Origin: Isochrysis galbana
Taxonomy: Eukaryota; Haptophyta; Isochrysidales; Isochrysidaceae
Direction of reading: 5' to 3'
NCBI GenBank assembly: GCA_018136815.1
Contig: CM030931.1
Location: 4,098,148-4,162,147, forward strand
DNA: 64,000 nt
Shown here: piece by piece, positions 53,976 through 64,000 of the stretch
Layout of the letters: each line of letters opens with the position of its first letter
Numbering within the stretch: the stretch's first letter is position 1
The notes under the pieces: model-generated
Told to the model about the DNA's origin: nothing
Databases searched by the model: none
The model's input: the letters and a program-made list of their open reading frames with translations, nothing else
Translations under genes and position numbers: made by a program

Positions 53976-55946
53976 TCACGCAGTCTCCTCGGCTTCCTGC
54001 CAAAGCCCTCGTGCAGTGCAAAGTACAAGTATAACAGCAAGGAGCTGCGAAGCGGCGCACAATAGGTACGGCAGTTGTGGGCAACCCCTCCGCATGCCAA
54101 TAGCGAAGAGCTTCCCGAATGAATACAAGCCGCCAACCCGGACGATGGCAGCAAGGTTATGGCAGCCAGAGGCAAGACGGCCCCGACCAAGACCGGTTTG
54201 AGTGCCGATCTGCATGATTCTGGCCATAACTGCAGCTGACATGCAGTCTTCGGTCGCAGCAAATAGTATAGAGCCGAAGGCGAGGGCTGATGAGCGCGAC
54301 ATGAAGAGCAAGTTGGCCACAACGGTCAAGAGAGTTGTGGCAATCGTGTGCCATTTCCCCCCAAGCCGCATGACAGACACACCGGTAAGTAACCCACCAG
54401 CGCTCGATGCAGCTCCAAGCAATCCACCATAAGCGGCGTTTGCACGTGTGCCCCATCCGCGCATCTCGATCGAATATACCTAGTTGCAAGTAACAAGGAA
54501 GTAGGGTAATGTGCGAACGGCTAGCCGTGGTTGTGCCAGTACAACGTGGGCGTGACAACGAGGACGCAAGTGGCGAAAGGATGGCTCACCTGCCACACAT
54601 CACCCTCTCCATCATGCAGTGCGTGGAGGCCCAAGATGAGAGCAAGGAAAGCGATTTGCCTGCCCGCCTTACCCTTGCGCGTGAAGAGAGAAAGGAAGCC
54701 CCCCGGTGTTGATTCGCGCGCGAGCCGAAGTTTGGAGAAGGGGCGTCTCATATCGGGTGAGAGTGTCTCTCGCGCACCGACGAGAGCGAAGCCGAGTCCA
54801 CTCAATGCGAGCAGCGCCGATACGCCGTATACAGATCGGATCGATGACACACCGGTCACCGATGCTGCCACTTTGGTTGCTACCGCTCCAGCTAGGATTT
54901 GGCCTCCGATGAACATGCCAAGGGCATATGCAATGCCCCAACATGCGGCCGTACGACCCTCAATGGCCGCCAGACTCGCCGAATCGCCTTGAAAGAGATC
55001 AGCACACGAAGTCCCTACTAGGAGGAAGTATGCTGTTCAACAGGGGAAGGGCAGGTACAAGAAGGTGAGCTTGACTTCAAGCAGATCGTGCAATCAAGGA
55101 TTTCAGCCCGAGGAAGTTGCCTCTCGGACCATCCACCCCATTTCAAACTGCAAGCCAACCGGTTCCAGCGCGGTCCTTCCTGTTGCGTGCCTGCTCACCG
55201 CTAACGATCGCTCCCATGAACATCCTGGACATGACGAGGACGGGAGCAGTTGGAGATACGACGGCAGTTATTCGTAGGCAAAGGGCCACGAAAGGCAAGA
55301 GGAGCAAGAGAGGACGGCGTCCGTGCACATCCGAAAGCGAGCCCACTACCGGCAGCATGGCAAAGTCGACCGCCGCACCAATCGAGGTTATTCGGGCCAA
55401 GGCCTCGGAGACCTGTGGTGATGCAAAAAAAGGATGCAGTAAGCGATCATAGCAGTGCGCATTGTTGCTTGGGCTCTGCCCTTAAGCGCTTTGTGAGCTG
55501 AGTGAGACGGCAAAAAAGAGGCAGGTCATACCCACCCTACCCATCCCTCTATATTGAAGCCACCTCCGCTTGCTCTGCCAGAAGAATGCTGGGCACACCT
55601 GGACCGAGGAGCCAATTGATGCGCCGAGCACAAGTGGCAGGGCTTGTGAAACGACTGCCTCAGCGCACACAACACAAGTGAGCGCGGCGCAGAGCGAGAG
55701 GATGTGCGTCCGCTCGGCACGCAGCCGCGACGTGGGGCGCGCAAGCGGGACTAGCGGCGTGACTGCGTGCAACTCATCCTCGCTCGTCCTTGGAATGAGG
55801 TTGGGCGGCGACGGCGGGAGGGACGGCGACTGCGGTCTGGGCGGTTGCGCAGAGAGGAGGGGTGCTGCTGTTCGAGATGGCGCACGCATCATGTACCCTG
55901 CCTCGAGCCATGCCAGCGTGAACAGTGTCGCTGCAAGCAGCGGCAT
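53976..55946 (-). CDS. Major facilitator superfamily transporter, four exons
   Basis: Exons on the minus strand: 55,946-55,599, 55,412-55,199, 55,017-54,590 and 54,479-53,976. Splice borders are GT-AG (C-A-G|GTGTGC, G-C-G|GTGAGC, C-A-G|GTGAGC) and the phases agree. The product is about 497 residues with an N-terminal hydrophobic leader and helices typical of a 12-helix transporter. The MFS loop 2-3 signature is clear: G-S-L-S-D-V-H-G-R-R-P. Long hydrophobic stretches include G-I-A-Y-A-L-G-M-F-I-G-G-Q-I-L-A-G and G-G-L-L-G-A-A-S-S-A-G-G-L-L-T-G. It resembles TetA/drug-efflux-type MFS proteins; the substrate is unknown. A (GA)n tract lies about 300 bp upstream. Confidence 0.8.
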
Positions 55947-56257
55947 CGGGCAAATCGGGTGTCCGCCGCACCACGGCGCACTGGCCGCAGCAGCACGAGG
56001 GGGAGGGGCGAGGGGGCCAAGCGGAGGAAGGTGGCAGCTGGAAGGAGAGAGGACGAGGAGCGAAAGGCGAGAGTGTGGGGGAAAGGAGCGAGAGGAGATG
56101 GACGAGGATCTCCCAGACCGACGGAGCGAGCGGGTGGAAGAGAAGGGCCGAGGGGGCGCAGCGAGGAGAGTGAGGAGAGTGAGGAGAGCGAGGAGCGGAG
56201 AGGAACGAGCCGCGCACGCCGACGGAGACGGAGAGCGGAGGCGCAGCTGGCGGACGA

Positions 56258-56258
56258 C

Positions 56259-56314
<56 letters not shown>

Positions 56315-56316
56315 GG
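56258..56316. repeat. (GA)n microsatellite upstream of MFS gene
   Basis: About 50 bases of uninterrupted GA followed by GA-rich sequence, at the 5' side of the MFS gene. Confidence 0.85.
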
Positions 56317-56707
56317 GATGAGACGGACAGAGAGATAAAAAGGGGAGACGCAGAGGGAGATGAGGAAGGAGTTTGTCACCGAGCGTCCCTTCCAGAAAGT
56401 ATTTTTACCATTTGCCAGTCCCGTCAGATTTTGTTGTACGGGTAGTATAACCATAGTGCTGAGGGACCGTGCTGCCTCAGCACATCGGCACATCGGCAAC
56501 TTGGCAACGGAGACCCTACCCCGCAATGGGGGTGTGCAAGGTTGTAGGGCGGTCAAACAGGGTCCTTCTTTTAGGGACGAAAATTAGATCATGTCAGGGT
56601 TGAGGAAATTCGAGGATTTTTTTAGCTACATAGTACATAGCTACGCGCTACGCTCAGTAGTTCCTCCTCCTCCACCTCCACTCCTCCATCGTTATCTTCC
56701 CTTCTTT

Positions 56708-57931
56708 CTATCTTCTTCTTCTATCGCAGTGCTGTCGTGGGCGGCTAGCGATCGTTCTTTCAGTGTGTTTTCTAGCTCTTGGTCTCTCACGTTTCCCCGC
56801 TCTTGGTAGAGCCATATGCGTGGTAGTTCCGAAGTTCTTTGCGGATCTCTGCGTCCCCTTGCACCGTGGGTCAAGTGTCGTCCCCTGGCCCCTCCTTCTC
56901 CTTGGGGCCCTGGGGCGTCCCAATCCCTTGTAACGAATAATTCTGGAATCGCGCTGTTCGACGCTCGGGTTTTGCGAACTTCCGGCTTCCGGAAGAATTC
57001 CTTGGTCATTCTTTCCTCGTGTTTCAGGGAGTCGAAGCTCTCCTTGCTCGATGGCTTGGACTTGCTTCTTGCTTCTTGCTTCTGCGATTTCTCTAATCTT
57101 GTCGTTGAGTTCTCTTATCTTGTCTAGGCTTCTGGCGTCTGGCGTCGGGCTCCCCGTTGTTGAGCCCGGATGGGACAACAGGTACAAGGTCAACAGGTTT
57201 CGGGGGCCTCTTCCTATTAAGTTAATTATTAAGAGGACATGTTAACAGGTCGCAATAGGTCCGTAACAGGTCGAAATAAAACTCATTTTACTAATATTAT
57301 AGATGTTCGTACCAGCTAAGAGATCGGCTTCTCACACGGGTGGGTGTATTTGCCTATAAGGATAATTTTAATTCTCCTAAGGCACGCGCACAGCCTAATA
57401 ATGGGTATAGGGTGGGTCGGGAGAGCGAAAGCCGAGAGAGAAGTCCAGAGCTCTGGAGCGTTACGAACGGGGGTTACACCTTCCTCATTGCCCTCAGGCC
57501 CTATGGGCCATTACAATTCGTCAGGGATCTGAGATGATTTGGGCGTGGCTACGATAGCGGTACCTATAGTATAGGCCTGTAGCCACGCGCGAGGCGAGAA
57601 TATTGAAAGGTTTTTTTTACCTATTACCTATTAACAGGTAACAGGTCTGGTAGGCCTCTTGACCTCTTAATAGAACCTATTAGAAGCCTATTGTCCCATC
57701 TGGGTTGTTGAGTGCCTGTTTGATGGATTTAACATTTAACTCAGCCCTAGCGCTTGCTGCTTCCTCGCCTTCCCCTTCCCCCCTTCGTTCCTTGTTGTTC
57801 TGTTTCCGGGGTCCGGCCAAGGTGCGCCACCTCCACCTTGGGCCCGGCTCGGTGGGTCGGTGGGTGGGGTGGGTCCGGCAGACCTGTTGGTCATGTTTTG
57901 TGGTCGTTTTGGGTTTTGGTGCGGCATGCAC
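56708..57931 (-). pseudogene. Coiled-coil ORF split by a MITE
   Basis: Two minus-strand pieces look like one former coding sequence. Upstream, 57,931-57,705, ends E-E-A-A-S-A-R-A-E-L-N-V-K-S-I-K-Q-A-L-N-N. Downstream, 57,164-56,708, continues with D-K-I-R-E-L-N-D-K-I-R-E-I-A-E-A-R-S-K-K-Q. The 540-bp element at 57,165-57,704 lies exactly between them, though joining also needs one frame change. The charged helical composition suggests a retroelement Gag or similar, which is inference. Confidence 0.4.
57165..57704. mobile_element. 540-bp MITE with 8-bp TSD
   Basis: Direct repeats TTGTTGAG at 57,157-57,164 and 57,705-57,712 flank terminal inverted repeats CCCGGATGGGACAACAGG and CCCAGATGGGACAATAGG. 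The termini resemble those of the 172-bp element at 29,989 (CCTRGATGGGA). The interior has many AACAGGT words and a stretch also found, inverted, at 38,898-38,941. No transposase. Confidence 0.88.
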
Positions 57932-58185
57932 ACGGGTTTATGAGGGCGTACTGCTGTTGCTGTGTTGCTTCCACGGGCCACGGGTGATTTCTTAATTCTT
58001 ATCGCGCGCCCCCTCCGGTGCTTTGGCGAGATAGTGGGTTCGCGCCCTCGTGCGGTTGTTCAGCACGTTCGCTGTGGGTGATGTTGTCACCCATCGCACG
58101 CAAGTATTTGAACTTAGTAGTATGTGTTGTGTTAATGTGATAGCAGTATACCCCCATAATCTTACTTGAGCCCCTTGATCAGAAG

Positions 58186-59235
58186 TCAGCCCGTATCTAC
58201 ATCCTGGTGACGCGGTGACGCGTGCAACATCAGCATATTTCGTTCAGCTGTCGAAAAGTTGAGTAATGATGACGCGTTGCAACTCCAAACTGAGTGCAGA
58301 ATGCGACAACTTGGGCAAGAGAAGTCGCGCTTTGAGCATAGTCCCCAAATGCGGTATACATCACGACTTGGTGCGGTGTACGATAGTGTGTTGTCATTGT
58401 ACAAGATCTCTGAGTCTTTCATGTTCTTCAGGCCGTGGATTGCGAGGGCACTACCATGATCTGGATGAAAGTGAACGGTAAGGCCGCAGCATTGAAGCGC
58501 ACCCATGGCAGTGTGCAACTGACCCGCAGCATAGGGTGAGAAAGCATAGGGCGTCTCAGCAAACTCGGCCGCCATCCAGAACATCTCTTTATCGCCGTGC
58601 ACATAGTTTTGCCAAATTTCTGCCTTCATGGCCAACATCGCCAACGTTTTTGTATGTCTCTTTCTATCTAAGACTATGATTCCTGACTCTGCGTGGTTGT
58701 TGGATTTCCTTCTCCACACATTGGATGTTTGGAGCTGGGTTGAGGCGTTTTTCAGGCTCTGATGAAGAAGTTCAAAGAATGGGGACTGAGAATTTGGTGA
58801 GAAGTTCCACATGAATTGTCGGTCTCGGAACAGCATCAAGCCAGTCTCGCTGTACTCTCGCGTTTGGAAAAGCACCTGAGGGGACTGAAGAAACAGCACA
58901 TCTGAGTCCACGAAGATGATCTGACTGAGCCTTGTCTGAAGTATCGATGCCACTTTGCAATTGAACCGATTCTGGAGCACCTGCTTTTCGACTTGATGAA
59001 CTGAAACTTGGATTCCTCTAGCACGCACCTTTGCTTCCCACTCCTGTGCATGTGTGCGTTGTTGCTCCATCTCTCCAGCAGTGAAGTACAGCTCAACGCT
59101 TAAAGTCAGCTTGAAGTGGGCGTGCATGTTCACCACAGCGCTCGGGCCATGCAGTGATCCGCCTGCCGCACACATGAGTAGGCCGCTATCCATGCTATCT
59201 TGGAAAGACGGCAGAGAGTGGGAAGTCCTCTGCAT
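58186..59235 (-). CDS. MNN1-type alpha-mannosyltransferase-like glycosyltransferase
   Basis: 349 residues from the ATG at 59,235. The pattern fits the MNN1/putative mannosyltransferase family (GT-A fold, Golgi). It opens with G-L-L-M-C-A-A-G-G and L-S-V-E-L-Y-F-T-A-G-E-M, followed by the metal/sugar-nucleotide motif I-I-F-V-D-S-D-V-L-F-L, then M-L-F-R-D, A-E-S-G-I-I-V-L-D-R-K-R-H and G-D-K-E-M-F-W-M-A-A-E-F. The C-terminal ~60 residues are Cys-containing. No transmembrane anchor is present, so an N-terminal exon may be missing or the start is further upstream. It probably adds mannose to glycoproteins; donor and acceptor are not shown. It is transcribed away from the metallophosphoesterase gene. 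Confidence 0.75.
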   Translation of the reverse strand: MQRTSHSLPSFQDSMDSGLLMCAAGGSLHGPSAVVNMHAHFKLTLSVELYFTAGEMEQQRTHAQEWEAKVRARGIQVSVHQVEKQVLQNRFNCKVASILQTRLSQIIFVDSDVLFLQSPQVLFQTREYSETGLMLFRDRQFMWNFSPNSQSPFFELLHQSLKNASTQLQTSNVWRRKSNNHAESGIIVLDRKRHTKTLAMLAMKAEIWQNYVHGDKEMFWMAAEFAETPYAFSPYAAGQLHTAMGALQCCGLTVHFHPDHGSALAIHGLKNMKDSEILYNDNTLSYTAPSRDVYRIWGLCSKRDFSCPSCRILHSVWSCNASSLLNFSTAERNMLMLHASPRHQDVDTG

Positions 59236-59753
59236 AGGGGGAAAGTCTCTGTCAACTTGACGTCACCAAGGCGCTTAGCTGAAGGTGAATGAGGGGTAGG
59301 GGGAGAAAGCACACACGCAGATGGAGAGGGGGGGAGGGGCTGACGACGACAGCGACAGCGGGAGCGTCACTGAGAGCGCGGGATGGCGAGGGAGAGGGGG
59401 CGCGGGTGGAACGGAGAGAGGGAGAAGGGGGAGAGGGAGGGAGGGAGAGGGAGAGAAGGGGAGAGGAAGAACGGAGCAAGATATTACAGGACACAGAAAG
59501 AGACAGAGAGGGCAGCAGCCAACCCGCGAGCCGGAGGCAATGGAGACCCAGTCCTAGGGCCCGAATAGCGGGGCGCCTGCTAGCGGTGCGAGGCCTGGGA
59601 GAGGGGAGAGTTAGAGAGGGGGGGAAGGCCAAGAAGTAGAAGCGGAGAATAAAAAGGGTTAGGTGAGAGAGGAAACCCTTGCATGAATAAGGGTGTGAAT
59701 GCCCAAAACAGAGTTTCTTCCTGTGTGGCAGGTGGCAGGCAGTTCGTGGGGCG
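59236..59753. promoter_or_regulatory. Shared upstream region of two divergent genes
   Basis: About 520 bp separates the starts of the glycosyltransferase (minus) and metallophosphoesterase (plus). The middle is very purine-rich (GGGAGAGGGAGGGAGG). No TATA box or other defined element can be named. It is the only place both promoters can be. Confidence 0.45.
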
Positions 59754-61278
59754 ATGGCGACCAGCTGCCCGATGGCATACCGTCTCGGAGCCAAGCGCTT
59801 CCGGAGCTGTCCGAGCGTCCAGGCGAGCACGGTCTTCGCGGTCGGAGGACTCTACGGAAATTCCTACGCCCTCTCCGCTGTGCTGCGCCGAACATCGCGC
59901 GAGCGGCAGCCCTCGCTGGTCGTGATGAATGGAGATTTCAACTTTTTCAATGCAGATCCTCGCTGGTGGTCTGAGACAAACACGCTCATCAGGAAAGGTG
60001 TCTTCAGAGGCGACGGCGAGTCATTCGGAGCCAGTCCAGTGCGCTTGCTAGCGACGCAGGGCAACGTTGAGGTTGAAATCTCAGAGCGTTCTTCTGGCGG
60101 TTGTGGGTGTGGATATCCATCATACGTGTCACCGGGCGTCATTACACGATCAGACGAGATTGTGAGCCAGCTGCGAGCTGCCGCTCACCACCCAGCTGCG
60201 GACCGGTCCATAATCACTTGGCTAAGAAGCCTGCCGCCTGCACTCGCTGTCGAAGTTGTGTCGCCCGAGTCTAGCGACAGCTCTTGCGCATCAAAGCCGG
60301 CTGCACGCATTGCTATCCTTCATGGAGACCCAGAGAATTTGTCTGGATGGGGTCTTTCATCAGAGGCAGTGGACGCTGAGGGCGCTGGATTGGCACCCGA
60401 GTATTACGACTCTGTTAGCACACCGAATTTGGGTGCAGAAGGCGGCATTGTACATTCCGGTCAAATCAGCAGTGGGCAATCTGAGTTAAGTGCGTTCATA
60501 GATCAACAGGTGCAATGCAACCCAAGTCTCAGAGCAAGCGCTTACGACTGCGAGCTCCACGCCGTAGTCCACGTGCCCTGCGCTGTGTCCTACATATAAT
60601 CTGAATGCGGTGCTTGCTCGCCAGTTAAGGACTCGCCCGCTTCTAGGATCGAAGTTTGCAGAATGACCTACAAGCGATGACGGTCATTTGTCCTCATCCC
60701 ATGGACTAGGGTGTGTTGTACTTTGGCCTGACCTAATCCATGCCGCCCATACCTGACTTCAGAGGAAACTGCGTCGTCAGCTAGGCTTCGACGTCGAGGT
60801 GCACGAGCGCTCGGGGCGTGAACGCTTGTTGAGCTGGTTTGGCCAAATGGAAGTCCGTGCGATCCTTTCGACGCACTCGTGCCTTGCATTTGCTCAAGAT
60901 TTGTTGCCTTCTGAGAGAGAAGCCTCAGTGCATGGGCTCATAGGAGGTGCGCCACTTGCAGTCTTCAATAATGGTTCCGCCGGAATGCCGAACTTTGCAG
61001 GCGAGCGATGTGGCCTTATGACACGAGTATCCGCCGATGAAGATGTGCCGGCCGATTCGATCTACGGGGTGCAAGTAGGGCCTCTCCGAATAGATGCAGT
61101 GCCCGTCCTCTACGACCACGAGGCATGGTGGCACACATTCCGTAAGGCGTGGCCTGTGGACTCGGCAGCTGCTCTTTCCTACGCTGATCGGATCGACCGA
61201 GGGCCTAATTATACTCGGGCTATGGCGATGAGGCTCACTGGATCTGGATGCAGAGATGGGAGGCGCCCTATGGCCTAA
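59754..61278 (+). CDS. Metallophosphoesterase-like protein, two exons
   Basis: Exons 59,754-60,509 and 60,763-61,278, joined in phase 0 with C-A-G|GTGCAA and CTTCAG borders, give about 423 residues. It fits a calcineurin-like family in which the usual G-D-x-H-G-N start is G-G-L-Y-G-N. Conserved landmarks in order: F-A-V-G-G-L-Y-G-N, V-V-M-N-G-D-F, I-L-H-G-D-P-E-N-L-S-G-W-G, then in exon 2 S-T-H-S-C, N-N-G-S-A-G-M-P-N-F, G-L-M-T-R and S-Y-A-D-R-I. The last three are shared with bacterial relatives as I recall them. Loss of the first Asp/His ligand pair means metal binding differs from the textbook site. The 3' end of exon 1 is the least certain part; a longer unspliced frame stops at 60,599. 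Confidence 0.7.
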
Positions 61279-62778
61279 GGGCTTAGGGTTCCGATTGGTT
61301 AGGGCTAGCCGAGACGGGACCGACTATTGTAGCATTGTTGAAGCGCATCAAGTTCAACTGGCATGCGTCCTTGTGTCCGAGTGAACTGAATCTCCGAAAT
61401 TTGCTGTGGTCAATTTCGGCCATGCGCTGAAGCAAGGATTGCGGATTGCCCTGCGCCATTGCTCACCAATTATCTTTCATCTTTGCAGGAGTACATAGCG
61501 TACCATTGTGACTCGGTGGAGCGAGTTCGTGTGGTTGTGTACTGTGGGTCGGCAGGATATTGAGATGTAGGATGGAATGATTGTTCCCCGGATGAACATG
61601 GGAAGAGGAAGAGGAGGCGTCGGGCATGGGAGGACGAAGCAGATGATTTTGGCATAAGGGTGTTCCGATTCCGACGCCCAAATACCACTACTACTACTAT
61701 TAAAACTAAAAAAAATCAGCTTCAGCTTGCGAGTCTCATTGTCCGCCTGCCGAAAAATCGGCGCATTTTGCCAATGCGCATTGCAAACGTTCGTTCGTCC
61801 TCGTGACCACGAAAGAATCAGCTCGCGAAACTTTTTAGTTGCTTTGTTTGACGTAATCGCATGAGCATGACTCATGGCACTGAGCACTCAGCTGGAATTT
61901 TGGATGTTGATAGATTATGGGCGCAAGCTTGTCGCAAAAAGTCGATTTTCCCCGTCCCCACCCCTAGCCCTAGCGACGGGGGACGGGGGATGCGGGGGGC
62001 CGGGGAAAGCCGCGAGGGAAGGGCTGTGGAGCGGGCGCGGTGGGGCAACTGGAAGAGCCCTCCGCCAACAGAGGCCTTGGTCCGTGACACCGTGACATGC
62101 GCGCGAGCGCGAGCGCGAGCATCTCCTCTGCCCACAACATGACAGTAGGCGTGATACGTGCGATAGTCTCACGTCGCAATGGCGGCCGCGCCGCCACGTG
62201 CACCACCCTACAGCTAGGCCAGCCGGCACTCCCGACCGGGAAGAAGAAGTAAAGATTTACGAAACGTAAGTATTGGGCTGTTGGGTCGCTGACTCGGCCC
62301 TCGCCGATCGCTATAACAACCTTATTGTTTGAAGTTGAAGGGAGGAGCTATACACTCTCAGACAAAGAATTTGGTACAAGTCTATCCGCAATATGGAATC
62401 CACCCGAATCTTTGCCGCCTTCGACGAAAAGAAAAAGGAGAGAGCATGATTTGCTAATCAGTTGCACCGGAAGTGGGAGGGAAGGTGCCGCACAAGGAAG
62501 AGCGACTCGTATCCAGTGTGCGACTCATCCATAGGTACGCCACGCACAGACGCGATGATCCCCACAATGATCTCACCAGTGCGGCGAGGCTGACTAGGTG
62601 AGCGCAAAAGAAGAAACTTGGGCCTCCAAGTCGGATCTAGAGGTAGCGTGCATTAATCAGCGTGCATTAATCAGCGTGCATTAATCAGCGATACCGAGCG
62701 CTCAAAAGCTTGGTGGGCCGGTGGGAGTGCTCATGACTTGAGCTAGCTGCAGACATTATCGAGCTGACTCAGCAAGTT
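61279..62778. other. Intergenic, no supported gene
   Basis: Contains GC-rich tracts at 61,970-62,130 and a short tandem repeat at 62,646. Frames up to 136 codons at 61,477-61,887 have no domain. Nothing else identified. Confidence 0.35.
62646..62690. repeat. 14-bp tandem repeat, three copies
   Basis: GCGTGCATTAATCA repeated three times without change, about 90 bp downstream of the translocator stop codon. It could lie in that gene's 3' untranslated region. Confidence 0.9.
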
Positions 62779-63996
62779 CTACTGGCCTTCCTTAGCAGCC
62801 GCTGCCTTCGCCAAAGCCTTCTCGCGTCCTTTGGCCATCGAGTAAAGGTAGGAGCCGATGATGGCGATGCTTGAACCAACCACAGAGAACGTTGTCATGG
62901 GAGTCTTGAAGAAAACGACACAGGCGAGAAGAATCACCACTCGTTTGAGTGTGTTGGCCACGGCATGTGTGACCGGATTGACATTATTCAGGGCGAGCAT
63001 GGCAACTTCATTGTACAAGTAGAAGTAGAGGCCTGTGGAGACGGTGTACTTGATGATGTGCGAGGCTGGATTGACGGCTGTGGCCGCCGTCCACTTGCCT
63101 AGCGCGACCGGACCCTCAAGGATGAGGGCAAGCGGAAGAGCCCAAAGGAAGGACATCGCGGTCAGCACACCAAAGAGATTCTCCGGCGTCATGTTCTCTC
63201 CCGTAGGCTTATCCATCGAGGCTCGCGAAAGGATGTTGCGCGTAGCGAAGGCGAGGTTGGATAGCATTGCGCCACCAAAGGACATCCACGTGAAGGAAAG
63301 TTCGCTAACAGAGGCAATCGCAACACCTGCAACAATTGGGATGAGAGCTGCGAGCGCCGGTGCTGAGATGGATGAGCCAAGGATGGCCCAGGAGAGGCCA
63401 GCGGTGCACACAGGCTCGGCTGCTTTGACGATTTGTGTGAAGGAGACGGCCCCTGCGCCTGCAGAGACAACTGCGCCGATGTGCCCGATGGCGTGCATGA
63501 AGCTGATGGGCAGGAAGGTCATGATGGCCGCTGTGGAGAGCTTTGGCTTCTTGCGCAGTCCAGTCAGCCAGAGAAATGAGACGAATGCGGTGCCCACGCC
63601 GAGGGACGCAGCGGAGTGGCTCCATGGAAGAGAGATGGCATTGAGACGAACCTTGTTCGTGATGTTGTATCCCGTCGAGAGCGCGAACCACAGCGCAAAG
63701 TAGATGCCGATCTTGATAGTGCGGAGGGTCGTATGCGGCGCCAGAATGCTGCAGCCAGTCTTCTCGTCGCAGAGCGCTAGGCACTCCTCATCGTCGATGT
63801 CAGAGCAAGTGATGGTCTCATATTTGACACTCGTGTCCCCGCGTGCCAGCTTGACGGCCTTCTCGAACATGGGTGCAACCGAGTAGAGCGATAGCTTCAT
63901 TTGCGGCGCTGTCATGTGGTGTCCGAAGCGAGGTGAGACTAGAGGACGAGGCGTGTGGGCGAGGAGCGCGCGGGCGGCGGGGGCGGCGAGGCCCAT
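62779..63996 (-). CDS. Triose-phosphate/phosphate translocator (plastid)
   Basis: 405 residues from the ATG at 63,996. It exchanges triose phosphates or related sugar phosphates for phosphate across a plastid membrane. The first ~90 residues are a leader, Ala/Arg-rich then polar, as expected for plastid import. About ten hydrophobic helices follow. Family landmarks: Y-N-I-T-N-K-V near helix 1; H-A-I-G-H-I and S-F-T-Q-I-V-K-A-A-E-P in the middle; F-A-T-R-N-I-L-S; and near the end Y-N-E-V-A-M-L-A-L-N-N-V-N-P-V-T-H-A-V-A-N-T-L-K-R-V-V, whose Lys-Arg pair binds phosphate. The end is basic. Uninterrupted by introns. Substrate class (TPT, PPT or GPT) is undecided. Confidence 0.93.
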   Translation of the reverse strand: MGLAAPAARALLAHTPRPLVSPRFGHHMTAPQMKLSLYSVAPMFEKAVKLARGDTSVKYETITCSDIDDEECLALCDEKTGCSILAPHTTLRTIKIGIYFALWFALSTGYNITNKVRLNAISLPWSHSAASLGVGTAFVSFLWLTGLRKKPKLSTAAIMTFLPISFMHAIGHIGAVVSAGAGAVSFTQIVKAAEPVCTAGLSWAILGSSISAPALAALIPIVAGVAIASVSELSFTWMSFGGAMLSNLAFATRNILSRASMDKPTGENMTPENLFGVLTAMSFLWALPLALILEGPVALGKWTAATAVNPASHIIKYTVSTGLYFYLYNEVAMLALNNVNPVTHAVANTLKRVVILLACVVFFKTPMTTFSVVGSSIAIIGSYLYSMAKGREKALAKAAAAKEGQ

Positions 63997-64000
63997 GAGG

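Noticed and set aside
56708..57193. Stand-alone coiled-coil gene
   Set aside because: Its upstream end lies inside the MITE terminus; the native sequence is the part after 57,164, so it is a split relic rather than a gene.
1..64000. tRNA or rRNA genes
   Set aside because: No T-loop GGTTCGAATCC-type box with a matching acceptor stem and no conserved rRNA segment was found by eye; a covariance-model scan would be decisive.

Overview
The window looks like nuclear DNA of a photosynthetic protist with a secondary plastid. A haptophyte or a plastid-bearing stramenopile fits best, but I cannot settle which. Evidence: spliceosomal GT-AG introns in four genes, a plastid-type triose-phosphate translocator, a front-end fatty-acid desaturase with an N-terminal targeting-like leader, a protein-only RNase P, GC-rich coding sequence, long purine and C/G tracts, and many eukaryotic transposable elements. 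No rRNA, tRNA or CRISPR array was seen.

Layout. Positions 1-32,300 are mostly repeats. They hold LINE relics, a 2.64-kb inverted duplication (3,232-5,872 and 10,595-13,234) carrying two copies of one TPR-like gene, two LINE derivatives with only the N-terminal region (8.6-9.7 and 14.0-15.6 kb), and a full-length 6.4-kb non-LTR retrotransposon with a 15-bp target-site duplication (16,820-23,214, minus strand). Host genes here are a hypothetical protein (15.9-16.6 kb), a DUF2993-like lipid-binding protein (24.3-25.4 kb) and a cytochrome-b5 front-end desaturase (27.6-29.0 kb). At 30.0-32.3 kb there are two small terminal-inverted-repeat elements with 8-bp target duplications, one inserted inside a gag-like frame.

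Positions 33,000-45,000 are gene-rich: a three-exon PRORP gene, a GH5-like membrane-anchored glycosidase homologue with an apparently altered nucleophile, and a two-exon EF-hand/HEAT/coiled-coil protein. Positions 45,000-53,600 are again accessory: LINE pieces, a copia-type gag without pol, tandem repeats, a small giant-virus-like insertion (50.4-52.2 kb) and a hAT transposase relic. Positions 53,976-64,000 carry a four-exon MFS transporter, another 8-bp-TSD element, an MNN1-type glycosyltransferase divergent from a two-exon metallophosphoesterase, and the triose-phosphate translocator.

The host genes are unrelated single genes (plastid lipid and sugar-phosphate metabolism, RNA processing, transport, glycosylation) and form no pathway. 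The coherent story is the transposon community. One LINE lineage shares a hairpin placed just before its start codon and a shared 3' end, and has spawned short internally deleted copies. Small TIR elements with 8-bp target duplications have landed in older retroelement-like sequence.
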